Shown one piece after another: positions 27,426-36,444 of a DNA stretch of 64,000 nt. The first letter of the stretch is position 1; the number at the start of each line of letters is the position of its first letter. The notes below the pieces were generated by a model. That model was given only the letters and a program-made list of their open reading frames with translations. It had not been told where the DNA came from and ran no database searches. A program made the position numbers and the translations under genes. The stretch is taken from positions 4,154,001 through 4,218,000 of the forward strand of contig NZ_CP027732.1 in the NCBI RefSeq assembly GCF_003852235.1. Reading direction: 5' to 3'. This DNA comes from Pseudomonas sp. R4-35-07. GTDB lineage: Bacteria > Pseudomonadota > Gammaproteobacteria > Pseudomonadales > Pseudomonadaceae.

Positions 27426-28868
27426 ATGAGCACAGCAATCAGTCCGACTGCTTATAACTATAAGGTCGTTCGCCAGTTCGCCATCATGACGGTGGTCTGG
27501 GGGATCCTTGGCATGGGGCTCGGGGTGTTCATCGCCTCGCAACTGGTTTGGCCGCAATTGAATTTCGACCTGCCCTGGACGACCTTCGGCCGCCTGCGCC
27601 CGCTGCACACCAACCTGGTGATCTTTGCCTTCGGTGGCTGTGCGCTGTTTGCCACCTCCTACTACGTCGTGCAACGCACCTGCCAGACGCGACTGATTTC
27701 CGATGGCCTTGCCGCCTTTACCTTCTGGGGCTGGCAGGCGGTCATCGTCGGCGCCATCATCAGCCTGCCCCTGGGCTACACCACCACCAAGGAATACGCC
27801 GAGCTGGAGTGGCCGATTGCCATTTTGCTCGCCATTGTGTGGGTGACCTACGCCGTGGTGTTCTTCGGCACCATCGTCAAGCGCAAGACCAAGCACATCT
27901 ATGTCGGCAACTGGTTTTACGGGGCGTTCATCCTGGTCACAGCGATGTTGCACATCGTCAACCACGCGTCCCTGCCGGTCAGCCTGTTCAAGTCCTACTC
28001 GGCCTATGCCGGCGCGACGGACGCGATGATCCAGTGGTGGTACGGGCATAATGCCGTGGGCTTTTTCCTCACCACCGGCTTCCTCGGGATGATGTACTAC
28101 TTCGTGCCCAAGCAGGCCGAACGTCCCATCTATTCCTACCGCCTGTCCATCGTGCACTTCTGGGCGCTGATCACCCTGTACATCTGGGCCGGTCCGCACC
28201 ACCTGCACTACACCGCGCTGCCGGACTGGGCGCAGTCGTTGGGCATGGCGATGTCGATCATCCTGCTGGCGCCGAGCTGGGGCGGCATGATCAACGGCAT
28301 GATGACGCTCTCGGGCGCCTGGCATAAGCTGCGCACCGACCCGATCCTGCGCTTTCTGGTGGTTTCGCTAGCGTTCTACGGCATGTCGACCTTCGAAGGC
28401 CCGATGATGGCGATCAAGACCGTCAACTCGCTCTCCCACTACACCGACTGGACCATCGGCCACGTCCACGCCGGCGCTCTGGGCTGGGTGGCGATGATCT
28501 CCATCGGCGCGCTGTACCACATGATCCCCAAGCTGTTCGGGCGTGCGCAGATGCACAGCGTCGGGCTGATCAACACGCACTTCTGGCTGGCCACTATCGG
28601 CACCGTGCTCTACATCGCCTCGATGTGGGTCAACGGCATTACCCAGGGCCTGATGTGGCGTGCGATCAACGACGACGGCACCCTCACCTACTCGTTCGTT
28701 GAAGCGCTGCAAGCCAGCCACCCGGGCTATATCGTGCGCGCCCTGGGCGGTGCGTTCTTCGCCACCGGCATGCTGTTCATGGCCTACAACGTCTGGCGCA
28801 CCGTGCGTGCCTCCGACCCTGAGCAAGCTGAAGCCGCCGCCAAGATCGCTGTCGTGGGAGCCCACTGA
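27426..28868 (+). CDS. ccoN: cbb3-type cytochrome c oxidase subunit I (second copy, cco-1-like)
   Basis: 480 residues, about 12 membrane helices, same catalytic role and motifs as the first copy ([55 protein letters not shown]). The two proteins differ mainly at the termini and in the 190-230 region. The ATG at 27426 is chosen by alignment with the first copy; the long in-frame upstream extension is leader. Its position next to ccoG matches the more constitutive cco1 operon of P. aeruginosa. Confidence 0.96.
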   Translation: MSTAISPTAYNYKVVRQFAIMTVVWGILGMGLGVFIASQLVWPQLNFDLPWTTFGRLRPLHTNLVIFAFGGCALFATSYYVVQRTCQTRLISDGLAAFTFWGWQAVIVGAIISLPLGYTTTKEYAELEWPIAILLAIVWVTYAVVFFGTIVKRKTKHIYVGNWFYGAFILVTAMLHIVNHASLPVSLFKSYSAYAGATDAMIQWWYGHNAVGFFLTTGFLGMMYYFVPKQAERPIYSYRLSIVHFWALITLYIWAGPHHLHYTALPDWAQSLGMAMSIILLAPSWGGMINGMMTLSGAWHKLRTDPILRFLVVSLAFYGMSTFEGPMMAIKTVNSLSHYTDWTIGHVHAGALGWVAMISIGALYHMIPKLFGRAQMHSVGLINTHFWLATIGTVLYIASMWVNGITQGLMWRAINDDGTLTYSFVEALQASHPGYIVRALGGAFFATGMLFMAYNVWRTVRASDPEQAEAAAKIAVVGAH

Positions 28869-29476
28869 TGAAGCATGAAGTAGTCGAGAAGAATATCGGC
28901 CTGCTGGCCTTCTTCATGGTCATCGCCGTGAGCATCGGCGGCCTGACCCAGATCGTCCCGCTGTTCTTCCAGGACGTGACCAACAAGCCGGTCGAAGGCA
29001 TGAAACCGCGCACCGCCCTCGAACTGGAAGGCCGCGACGTTTACATCGCCAACGGTTGCGTGGGCTGCCACTCGCAGATGATCCGCCCGTTCCGCGCCGA
29101 AACCGAACGCTATGGCCACTACTCGGTCGCCGGTGAAAGCGTGTGGGACCACCCGTTCCTGTGGGGTTCCAAGCGTACCGGCCCGGACCTGGCCCGCGTG
29201 GGCGGGCGTTACTCCGATGACTGGCACCGCGCGCACTTGTACAACCCGCGCAACGTGGTGCCGGAGTCAAAAATGCCGGCGTACCCGTTCCTGGTGGAAC
29301 ACAAGCTCGACGGCAAGGACACCGCGAAAAAAATGGAAGTCCTGCGCACCCTGGGCGTGCCCTACACCGACGAAGACATCGCCGGTGCGGCAGCCGCCGT
29401 CAAAGGCAAGACCGAAATGGACGCGTTGGTGGCCTACCTGCAGGGCCTTGGCACCCTCATCAAAAGCAAACGGTGA
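28868..29476 (+). CDS. ccoO: cbb3 oxidase subunit II, monohaem cytochrome c (second copy)
   Basis: 202 residues with an N-terminal anchor ([20 protein letters not shown]), haem motif CVGCH (first copy CVQCH) and distal-Met segment KMPAYPF. The start overlaps the ccoN stop (TGATG). Around codons 18-45 and 62-110 it is nearly identical in DNA to the first copy, while the C-terminal third has diverged. Confidence 0.95.
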   Translation: MKHEVVEKNIGLLAFFMVIAVSIGGLTQIVPLFFQDVTNKPVEGMKPRTALELEGRDVYIANGCVGCHSQMIRPFRAETERYGHYSVAGESVWDHPFLWGSKRTGPDLARVGGRYSDDWHRAHLYNPRNVVPESKMPAYPFLVEHKLDGKDTAKKMEVLRTLGVPYTDEDIAGAAAAVKGKTEMDALVAYLQGLGTLIKSKR

Positions 29477-29481
29477 CCGGC

Positions 29482-29667
29482 ATGGATATCGGAATGATTC
29501 GTGGCCTGGGCACCGTCGTGGTGATGGTGGCCTTTATCGGCTTGGCGCTGTGGGTGTTCAGCCCACGGCGCAAATCGGAATTCGACGACGCGACCATGCT
29601 GCCTTTTGCGGATGACCCGGAAGCCATCAAGCACGTCGAGCAAGCGTCTAGGAGTAACAAAGAATGA
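29482..29667 (+). CDS. ccoQ: cbb3 oxidase small subunit (second copy)
   Basis: A 61-residue single-span membrane protein ([20 protein letters not shown]) with the MLPFADDP tail motif. ATG 29482 is preferred; a GTG at 29473 is also in frame and overlaps the ccoO stop. It overlaps ccoP by 4 nt. Confidence 0.88.
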   Translation: MDIGMIRGLGTVVVMVAFIGLALWVFSPRRKSEFDDATMLPFADDPEAIKHVEQASRSNKE

Positions 29668-30641
29668 CTACGTTCTGGAGCCTGTACGTCACAGTCCTCA
29701 GTCTGGGTACCATCTTCGCCCTGACCTGGCTGCTGCTGTCGACCCGCAAGGGCCAGCGCGCCGAACAGACGGACGAGACCGTCGGCCACTCGTTCGACGG
29801 CATCGAGGAATACGACAACCCGCTGCCCAAATGGTGGTTTATGCTGTTCGTCGGCACCATCATCTTCGCCCTCGGCTACCTGGCGCTGTACCCTGGCCTG
29901 GGCAACTGGAAAGGCCTGCTGCCGGGTTACAACTACCTCGACAACGACAAGCAAACCGCGTTCGCCAACGGCCAGACCGGCTGGACCGGCGTGCACGAAT
30001 GGGAAAAGGAAATGGCCAGGTCGGAGGCCAGGTTCGGGCCGATCTTCGCCAAATTCGCCTCGATGCCGATTGAAGAAGTCGCCAAGGACCCGCAGGCCCT
30101 GAAGATGGGCGGGCGTCTGTTCGCCTCCAACTGCTCGGTGTGCCACGGTTCCGACGCCAAGGGCGCCTACGGTTTTCCCAACCTGACCGACGCCGACTGG
30201 CGCTGGGGCGGCGACGCGGCGACCATCAAGCAAACCATCATGCAGGGCCGCCATGCGGTGATGCCAGGCTGGGCCGAAGTGATCGGCGAGCAAGGCGTGG
30301 CCGACGTAGCGGCGTTCGTGGTGACCAACCTCGATGGCCGTAAGCTGCCGGAAGGCGCCAAGGCCGACGTCGCCAACGGCGCAAAACTCTTCGCCGCCAA
30401 CTGCGTGGCCTGCCACGGCCCAGCCGGTAAAGGCACCCCGGCCATGGGCGCACCGGACCTGACTCATCCGGGTGCGTTCATCTACGGTTCGAGCTTCGCC
30501 CAACTGCAGCAAACCATTCGCTATGGCCGCCAGGGCCAGATGCCAGCGCAGGAACAACTGCAGGGCAACGACAAGGTGCACTTGCTGGCGGCGTATGTGT
30601 ACAGCTTGTCCCATGGGGATAAGAAGGCTGAGGAGCAGTAA
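29664..30641 (+). CDS. ccoP: cbb3 oxidase subunit III, dihaem cytochrome c (second copy)
   Basis: 325 residues: two N-terminal helices, [16 protein letters not shown] linker, then CSVCH and CVACH haem c sites. An extra segment around [18 protein letters not shown] (about 90-107) and a charged tail (GDKKAEEQ) are absent from the first copy. GGAGTAACAA precedes the ATG. The operon ends with a strong terminator 16 nt downstream. Confidence 0.95.
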   Translation: MTTFWSLYVTVLSLGTIFALTWLLLSTRKGQRAEQTDETVGHSFDGIEEYDNPLPKWWFMLFVGTIIFALGYLALYPGLGNWKGLLPGYNYLDNDKQTAFANGQTGWTGVHEWEKEMARSEARFGPIFAKFASMPIEEVAKDPQALKMGGRLFASNCSVCHGSDAKGAYGFPNLTDADWRWGGDAATIKQTIMQGRHAVMPGWAEVIGEQGVADVAAFVVTNLDGRKLPEGAKADVANGAKLFAANCVACHGPAGKGTPAMGAPDLTHPGAFIYGSSFAQLQQTIRYGRQGQMPAQEQLQGNDKVHLLAAYVYSLSHGDKKAEEQ

Positions 30642-30656
30642 TTCGTCGAATACAAC

Positions 30657-30692
30657 AAAGCCCCGCGCAGCAAAAACTGGCGGGGCTTTTTG
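30657..30692 (+). terminator. Intrinsic terminator of the second ccoNOQP operon
   Basis: AAAGCCCCGC and GCGGGGCTTTTTG form a GC-rich stem with a 13-nt loop and a T-run, 16 nt after the ccoP stop. Confidence 0.9.
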
Positions 30693-30767
30693 TTTCTGGC
30701 GCTCAGAATCTGTCAAACAGGCATGGACTACCACTCGCGGCCTCGGACTTGCCGCACACAACCACAA

Positions 30768-30783
30768 GTAGTAACGTAACTAC
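30768..30783. promoter_or_regulatory. Near-palindromic operator before the toxin-antitoxin pair
   Basis: GTAGTAACGTAACTAC matches its own complement at 14 of 16 positions and lies 29 nt before the antitoxin ATG. Phd/YefM antitoxins repress their own promoter through short palindromes, so this is the likely operator. Confidence 0.55.
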
Positions 30784-30811
30784 ATCACATCCGACAAAGG
30801 GGGGCCGCCCC

Positions 30812-31066
30812 ATGACCATCACCACCATTTCCAGCCGCGAATTCAACCAAGACACAAGTGGTGCCAAAAAAGCCGCACGCCAAGGGCCTGTTTTTATCAC
30901 TGATCGCGGCAAGCCCGCCCATGTACTGCTAAGCATTGAGGACTACCAGAAATTGACAGGTCTGAATGCCGACATCGTTGACCTGCTGGTGATGCCGGAA
31001 GCGGCGGATATCGACTTCGAAACCGAGCGCGCCGTGATCATTCATCGACCCGTGGACCTTCCCTGA
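30812..31066 (+). CDS. Type II antitoxin, Phd/YefM family
   Basis: 84 residues. The N-terminal Phd-type DNA-binding fold (TTISSREFNQDTSGAKKAAR, then GPVFITDRGKPAHVLLSIED) is followed by an acidic, presumably disordered, toxin-neutralising tail (PEAADIDFETERAVIIHRP). AGGGGGG lies 7 nt before the ATG; the longer frame from 30749 is not needed. It overlaps the toxin start by 1 nt (TGATG), the usual coupling in such modules. It sits between the terminator of one cco operon and the promoter of ccoG. Confidence 0.88.
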   Translation: MTITTISSREFNQDTSGAKKAARQGPVFITDRGKPAHVLLSIEDYQKLTGLNADIVDLLVMPEAADIDFETERAVIIHRPVDLP

Positions 31067-31476
31067 TGTATCTACTCGACACCAATGTTATCTCCGAACT
31101 TCGTAAACCTCAGGCTGATGCAAACGTCGTTGCCTGGGCAAAAAGCGTGATAGCGCCACGCATGTTCATTTCCGCGATCACGCTCAAGGAACTGGAAACC
31201 GGAGTGCTGCGCGTTGAGCGGCGAGACCCGACTCAGGGGAAGGTGTTGAGGGCCTGGCTCAAGCGCCATGTGATGCCCGCCTTTGATGCCCGAATCCTGC
31301 CCGTTGATGCGGCGGTCGCGTTGCGTTGTGCGCACTTGCATGTTCCAGACCGGGCCAACGAGAGTGACTCGTTGATCGCCGCAACCGCTCTGGTTCATGG
31401 GCTTACCGTCGTCACGCGCAACGTCAGCGACTTCAAATCCAGTGGTGTTGCGCTGATTAATCCATGGGAGGAATGA
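31066..31476 (+). CDS. Type II toxin, PIN-domain ribonuclease (VapC/FitB-like)
   Basis: 136 residues forming one PIN domain, a Mg-dependent RNase that in related toxins cuts tRNA or other RNA to arrest growth. The four expected acidic residues are all present: Asp5 (LLDTN), Glu42 (LKELETG), Asp101 (NESDSLIAATA) and Asp122 (RNVSDF). The FitB-like C terminus ends in INPWEE. All key residues are intact, so the toxin is probably active and held in check by the antitoxin encoded just upstream. Confidence 0.9.
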   Translation: MYLLDTNVISELRKPQADANVVAWAKSVIAPRMFISAITLKELETGVLRVERRDPTQGKVLRAWLKRHVMPAFDARILPVDAAVALRCAHLHVPDRANESDSLIAATALVHGLTVVTRNVSDFKSSGVALINPWEE

Positions 31477-31515
31477 CCTGCCTACCCACAAAACCATCCA
31501 TACTTCACAAGTCAA

Positions 31516-31529
31516 TTGATCCAGATCAC
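31516..31529 (+). promoter_or_regulatory. Anr-type box upstream of ccoG
   Basis: TTGAT-CCAG-ATCAC matches 9 of the 10 consensus positions. It lies about 155 nt before the ccoG start. No convincing -10 lies at the predicted distance. A second TTGAT occurs at 31542-31546. Confidence 0.5.
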
Positions 31530-31682
31530 GTACACCATCAATTGATTTCCCCCAACGCGACCAAAGGTCGCACCCTTCACGTACCACCGGGGGCGTATCA
31601 TTAGGCCACTGCAACATCCTTAATTTGACCCCGGTTGGCACGTACTGGCCGAGGCAAATCTCCACCGCCGTGGGATGCAATG

Positions 31683-33086
31683 ATGAGCAACCAGATACCG
31701 GTACACGACGTTACCCCGCCTGCCAAAACCGTCGATCTCTATGCGTCACGAGAGAAAATCTACACCCGCGCTTTCACCGGGCTGTTCCGCAATCTGCGCA
31801 TGCTCGGCGGTGCCGGCCTGTTCCTGCTGTACTTCGGCACGGTGTGGCTGAACTGGGGCGGCCACCAGGCGGTGTGGTGGAACCTGCCGGAGCGTAAGTT
31901 CTTTATTTTCGGCGCAACCTTCTGGCCTCAGGATTTCATCCTGCTGTCGGGCATCCTCATCGTCGCGGCGTTTGGCCTGTTCTTCATCACGGTTTACGCC
32001 GGCCGCGTCTGGTGCGGCTATACCTGCCCGCAAAGCGTGTGGACGTGGATCTTCATGTGGTGCGAAAAGGTTACCGAAGGCGATCGCAACCAGCGCATCA
32101 AGCTGGACAAGGCGCCCATGGGCGTCAGCAAATTTCTGCGCAAATTCAGCAAGCACACGCTGTGGCTGCTGATCGGTTTTGTCACCGGCCTGACCTTTGT
32201 CGGCTACTTCTCGCCGATCCGCGAACTGGTATTGGACTTTTTCACCGGCCAGGCCGACGGCTGGTCGTATTTCTGGGTGGGTTTCTTCACCCTCGCCACC
32301 TACGGCAACGCCGGCTGGCTGCGCGAACAGGTGTGCATCTACATGTGCCCCTATGCGCGGTTCCAGAGCGTGATGTTCGACAAGGACACGCTGATCGTTT
32401 CCTACGACCCACGCCGTGGCGAAGTGCGTGGCCCGCGCAAGAAGGGGGTCGACTACAAGGCCCAGGGCCTGGGCGATTGCATCGACTGCACGATGTGCGT
32501 GCAGGTGTGCCCCACCGGCATCGACATCCGCGACGGCCTGCAGATCGAGTGCATCGGTTGCGCTGCCTGCATCGATGCCTGCGACAACATCATGGACAAG
32601 ATGGAATACCCACGCGGCCTGATCAGCTACACCACCGAGCACAATCTGTCCGGACAGAAAACCCATAAGTTGCGCCCGCGCCTGATCGGTTACGCCTTGG
32701 TATTGCTGGCGATGATCAGCCTGCTGGTGGCCGCGTTCTTCATGCGTTCGCTGGTGGGCTTCGACGTGAGCAAGGACCGTGTGCTGTACCGCGAAAACGC
32801 CGAAGGGCGCATCGAAAACGTCTACAGCCTGAAAATCATGAACAAGGATCAGCGCGACCACACCTACGTGCTCGACGCCGCCGGCCTGCCCGACCTCAAG
32901 CTGCAAGGCCGACGCGAAATCAAGGTGGCCGCCGGCGACATCGTCAGCATGCCGGTAGAATTGTCGAGTGCGCCTGAGCAGTTGCCGTCAAGCACCAACG
33001 AGGTAACGTTCATCCTTGAGGACGCCGACGACAACAGCGTCCGCATTGAAGCCAAGAGCCGATTCATCGGCCCACAAGTCCGTTAG
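31683..33086 (+). CDS. ccoG: cbb3 oxidase assembly protein, 4Fe-4S membrane protein
   Basis: 467 residues; CcoG reduces copper for CuB-site assembly. About five membrane helices are seen, a conserved WCGYTCPQSVWTWIF segment, two ferredoxin-type clusters (CIDCTMCVQVCP and CIGCAACIDACD, about residues 270-310), and a C-terminal periplasmic Ig-like domain. Two adjacent ATGs (31680, 31683) are possible; the second matches the usual MSNQIPV start. It leads the ccoGHIS maturation operon with an Anr-type box upstream. Confidence 0.95.
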   Translation: MSNQIPVHDVTPPAKTVDLYASREKIYTRAFTGLFRNLRMLGGAGLFLLYFGTVWLNWGGHQAVWWNLPERKFFIFGATFWPQDFILLSGILIVAAFGLFFITVYAGRVWCGYTCPQSVWTWIFMWCEKVTEGDRNQRIKLDKAPMGVSKFLRKFSKHTLWLLIGFVTGLTFVGYFSPIRELVLDFFTGQADGWSYFWVGFFTLATYGNAGWLREQVCIYMCPYARFQSVMFDKDTLIVSYDPRRGEVRGPRKKGVDYKAQGLGDCIDCTMCVQVCPTGIDIRDGLQIECIGCAACIDACDNIMDKMEYPRGLISYTTEHNLSGQKTHKLRPRLIGYALVLLAMISLLVAAFFMRSLVGFDVSKDRVLYRENAEGRIENVYSLKIMNKDQRDHTYVLDAAGLPDLKLQGRREIKVAAGDIVSMPVELSSAPEQLPSSTNEVTFILEDADDNSVRIEAKSRFIGPQVR

Positions 33087-33101
33087 ACAGGGAACACGAG
33101 A

Positions 33102-33641
33102 ATGCCCGTAACCACTGCCGCAAGCCCCTGGTACAAGCACCTCTGGCCCTGGATCATCATCGCGATCCTCGCCTGCTCAGTGACCCTGACCTTGTCCATG
33201 GTGACCATCGCGGTGAACCACCCGGACAACCTGGTCAACGACAACTATTACGAGGCCGGCAAAGGCATCAACCGCTCCCTGGACCGCGAACGCCTGGCCC
33301 AGACCCTGCAACTGCGCGGCAAGCTGCACCTGGACGCGCTGACCGGTGAAGTCGATCTGCACCTCACCGGCTACAGCAACCCGAACACCCTGGAGCTGAA
33401 CCTGATCTCACCGACCCAGCCGGCGAAGGATCGCAAGATCAACCTGACCCGCAGCGCCAGCGAACCGGACCGCTACATCGGCCAGGTCACCGACAAGGTC
33501 GAAGGGCGCCGCTTCGTGGAACTGCTCGGCGTGGAAGGCGACAAGACCTGGCGCCTGTTCGAAGAAGAAGAGGTCAGCCACGACACAGACTTGTTGCTGG
33601 GCGATGAGCCGTTGCAGGGTGCCGAAGACCTGAAGAAGTAA
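33102..33641 (+). CDS. ccoH: cbb3 oxidase assembly protein (FixH family)
   Basis: 179 residues with one N-terminal membrane helix (WPWIIIAILACSVTLTLSMV) and a periplasmic domain starting NHPDNLVNDNYYEAGKGIN, the conserved FixH feature. It helps assemble the oxidase complex. It starts 15 nt after ccoG. A REP element separates it from ccoI. Confidence 0.92.
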   Translation: MPVTTAASPWYKHLWPWIIIAILACSVTLTLSMVTIAVNHPDNLVNDNYYEAGKGINRSLDRERLAQTLQLRGKLHLDALTGEVDLHLTGYSNPNTLELNLISPTQPAKDRKINLTRSASEPDRYIGQVTDKVEGRRFVELLGVEGDKTWRLFEEEEVSHDTDLLLGDEPLQGAEDLKK

Positions 33642-33643
33642 CT

Positions 33644-33750
33644 GATCATTCCCACGCTCCGCGTGGGAATGCAGCCCGTGGCGCTCAGCGCCATAAAAGC
33701 GGACGCAGAGCGTCCAGCGAGGCGTTACCACGCAGAGCGTGGGAACGATC
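33644..33750. repeat. REP-type inverted pair (CCCACGCTCCGCGTGGG type) inside the cco operon
   Basis: Outer inverted units CCCACGCTCCGCGTGGG and CCACGCAGAGCGTGGG flank smaller GACGC-type hairpins. It lies between ccoH and ccoI, which would otherwise be adjacent, and ends 14 nt before the ccoI ATG. Confidence 0.85.
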
Positions 33751-33764
33751 TGAGATCCCGAACC

Positions 33765-36209
33765 ATGATCACCCCCTGCTACCACTGCGCCCTGCCCGTC
33801 CCCTCCGGCAGCCGGTTCACCACACAAATCCTCGGCGAGCGCCGCGAGCTCTGCTGCCCGGGTTGCCAGGCGGTGGCGGAGGCGATTGTGGCAGGCGGGC
33901 TGGAAAGCTATTACCGGCACCGCAGCGAAGCCTCGGCCAACCCCGAAGCGCTGCCGGTGCAACTGGTCGATGAACTGGCGCTGTACGATCGCGCCGATGT
34001 GCAAAAGCCTTTCGTACGCCACACCGGCGAATTCGCCGAAGCCACCCTGCTGATGGAAGGCATCAGCTGCGCGGCCTGTGGCTGGTTGATCGAGAAACAC
34101 CTGCGCAGCCTGCCCGCCGTGGCCGAGGCGCGGTTGAACCTGTCCAACCACCGCCTGCACGTGCGCTGGGCCGACGGGCAGTTACCGTTGAGCCAGGTGC
34201 TCAGTGAGCTGCGCCATATCGGCTATGCCGCCCACCCCTATCAAGCGGACCGTGCCGCCGAACAACTGGCCGGCGAGAATCGCCTGGCCCTGCGTCAACT
34301 GGGCGTTGCCGGCTTACTGTGGTTCCAGGCCATGATGGCGACCATGGCCACTTGGCCTGAATTCAATATCGACCTCAGCCCCGAGTTGCATGTCATCCTG
34401 CGCTGGGTCGCGATGTTTCTGACCACCCCCATCGTGTTCTACAGCTGTGCGCCGTTTTTCAAAGGGGCGCTGCGCGACCTGCGCACCCGCCACCTGACCA
34501 TGGACGTGTCGGTGTCCCTGGCCATTGGCGGGGCTTATCTGGCGGGCATCTGGACCGCGATCACCGGTGTGGGCGAGTTGTACTTCGATGCGGTCGGCAT
34601 GTTCGCGCTGTTCCTGCTGGCCGGACGCTACCTGGAGCGGCGTGCCCGCGAACGCACCGCCGCCGCCACTGCGCAGTTGGTCAACCTGCTGCCCGCCTCG
34701 TGCCTGCGCCTGACCGCAAACGGGCAAAGCGAACGCATCCTGCTCGGCGAACTGACCTTGGATGATCGGGTGCTGGTCCACCCTGGCGCGGTGCTGCCAG
34801 CGGATGGCGTGATTCTCGAAGGCCAATCCAGCGTCGACGAATCCCTGCTTACCGGCGAATACCTGCCGCAGCCCCGCCAGGTCGGCGATGCCGTCACCGC
34901 CGGCACGCTCAACGTCGAAGGCGCGCTGACCGTCCAAGTGCGCGCCTTGGGCCACGACACACGCCTGTCGGCCATCGTGCGCCTGCTGGAGCGTGCCCAG
35001 GCCGAAAAACCGCGCTTGGCGCAAATCGCCGACCGCGCCGCACAGTGGTTTCTGCTGGGTTCCCTGCTGGCGGCTGCGGTAATCGGCCTGGTGTGGTGGG
35101 AGCTCGATGCCTCCAGGGCGTTCTGGATTGTATTGGCCATGTTGGTAGCGACCTGCCCGTGCGCGTTGTCCCTGGCCACCCCCACCGCCCTCACCGCCGC
35201 CACCGGCACGCTGCACACCCTTGGCTTGCTGCTGACCCGTGGCCATGTGCTGGAAGGCCTCAACCAGATCGACACGGTGATCTTCGACAAGACCGGCACG
35301 CTCACCGAAGGGCGCCTGGCGTTGAGGGCCATCCGGCCTCTGGGCGAGCTGGACAGCGAGCAGTGCCTGGGCCTCGCCGCCGCGCTGGAAAATCGCTCCG
35401 AACACCCGATTGCCCGCGCCTTCGGCCGTGCCCCCCTGGCTGCCGATGACGTCCTGAGCAGCCCCGGCCTGGGCCTGGAAGGCCGCGTGGGCGAACGCTT
35501 GATGCGCATTGGCCAAGCCGCTTTTGTCTGTGAACTCAGTGGCGCCCCCATCCCAACCTCACCAGACGAAGCCGGACAATGGCTGCTGTTGGGGGATCAA
35601 CGCGGCGCGCTCGCCTGGTTCGTGCTCGACGACCGCCTGCGCAGCGATGCGCCAGCCCTGCTTGCCGCGTGCAAGGCGGGCGGCTGGCGCACGTTGCTGC
35701 TGTCGGGGGACAGCTCGCCGATGGTCGCCAGTGTCGCGTCTGAACTGGGCATCGATGAAGCCCACGGCGGCCTGCGCCCCGACGACAAGCTGCAAGTGCT
35801 GCAACGCCTGCACCGGGAAGGCCGCAAGGTGCTGATGCTCGGCGACGGTGTCAACGATGTGCCGGTACTGGCCGCTGCGGATATCAGCGTGGCGATGGGT
35901 TCGGCCACCGACCTGGCAAAAACCAGCGCCGACGCGGTGCTGTTGTCCAACCGCCTGGAGGCGTTGGTGCAGGCTTTTACCTTGGCGCGACGCACACGCC
36001 GGGTGATCATCGAAAACCTGCTGTGGGCCGGGCTGTACAATGGCCTGATGCTGCCGTTCGCGGCCCTGGGGTGGATCACTCCCATCTGGGCGGCCATCGG
36101 CATGTCCCTCAGTTCGTTGACGGTGGTGCTCAATGCCCTGCGCCTGACGCGCCTGCCCAGCGCGCAGGCCGCCAGTGCCCCCTTGATAAACCGCCCGCTG
36201 CCGGCTTGA
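33765..36209 (+). CDS. ccoI: Copper-exporting P1B-type ATPase for cbb3 assembly
   Basis: 814 residues. An N-terminal Cys-rich metal site (CYHC, then CCPGCQ) is followed by an HMA domain with GISCAACGWLIEK (about 100-112). The membrane part carries the copper-site CPC motif (ATCPCALSLATP), then the phosphorylation loop DKTGTLTEG and the hinge GDGVNDVPVL. It moves Cu(I) to the periplasmic side for the oxidase. The ATG at 33765 fits the family start. It is translated just after a REP element, so its transcript may have separate stability from ccoGH. Confidence 0.95.
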   Translation: MITPCYHCALPVPSGSRFTTQILGERRELCCPGCQAVAEAIVAGGLESYYRHRSEASANPEALPVQLVDELALYDRADVQKPFVRHTGEFAEATLLMEGISCAACGWLIEKHLRSLPAVAEARLNLSNHRLHVRWADGQLPLSQVLSELRHIGYAAHPYQADRAAEQLAGENRLALRQLGVAGLLWFQAMMATMATWPEFNIDLSPELHVILRWVAMFLTTPIVFYSCAPFFKGALRDLRTRHLTMDVSVSLAIGGAYLAGIWTAITGVGELYFDAVGMFALFLLAGRYLERRARERTAAATAQLVNLLPASCLRLTANGQSERILLGELTLDDRVLVHPGAVLPADGVILEGQSSVDESLLTGEYLPQPRQVGDAVTAGTLNVEGALTVQVRALGHDTRLSAIVRLLERAQAEKPRLAQIADRAAQWFLLGSLLAAAVIGLVWWELDASRAFWIVLAMLVATCPCALSLATPTALTAATGTLHTLGLLLTRGHVLEGLNQIDTVIFDKTGTLTEGRLALRAIRPLGELDSEQCLGLAAALENRSEHPIARAFGRAPLAADDVLSSPGLGLEGRVGERLMRIGQAAFVCELSGAPIPTSPDEAGQWLLLGDQRGALAWFVLDDRLRSDAPALLAACKAGGWRTLLLSGDSSPMVASVASELGIDEAHGGLRPDDKLQVLQRLHREGRKVLMLGDGVNDVPVLAAADISVAMGSATDLAKTSADAVLLSNRLEALVQAFTLARRTRRVIIENLLWAGLYNGLMLPFAALGWITPIWAAIGMSLSSLTVVLNALRLTRLPSAQAASAPLINRPLPA

Positions 36210-36231
36210 ACCGCGCGGGCATGGAGTGCAG

Positions 36232-36444
36232 ATGCCAGCTCTATACGTGATGATTCCGGCGGCGCTGCTGTTAGTGGGCGTGGCCATCTACATCTTCTTC
36301 TGGGCCGTGGACAGCGGCCAGTACGAAGACCTCGACGGCCCGGCACACAGCGTGCTGTTCGACGACCAGGACCCGAATCACCTGGCCGCTGTCGACGAAG
36401 CCAACCGCACCGAGCAGCCGCCCAAAGAGCCGCCCCATGCTTGA
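36232..36444 (+). CDS. ccoS: cbb3 oxidase assembly protein CcoS
   Basis: 70 residues: one N-terminal membrane helix (LYVMIPAALLLVGVAIYIFF), then the family-typical WAVDSGQYEDLDGPAHSVLF. Needed in related bacteria for cofactor insertion into the oxidase. GGAG lies 5 nt before ATG 36232. It overlaps the next gene by 8 nt. Confidence 0.92.
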   Translation: MPALYVMIPAALLLVGVAIYIFFWAVDSGQYEDLDGPAHSVLFDDQDPNHLAAVDEANRTEQPPKEPPHA

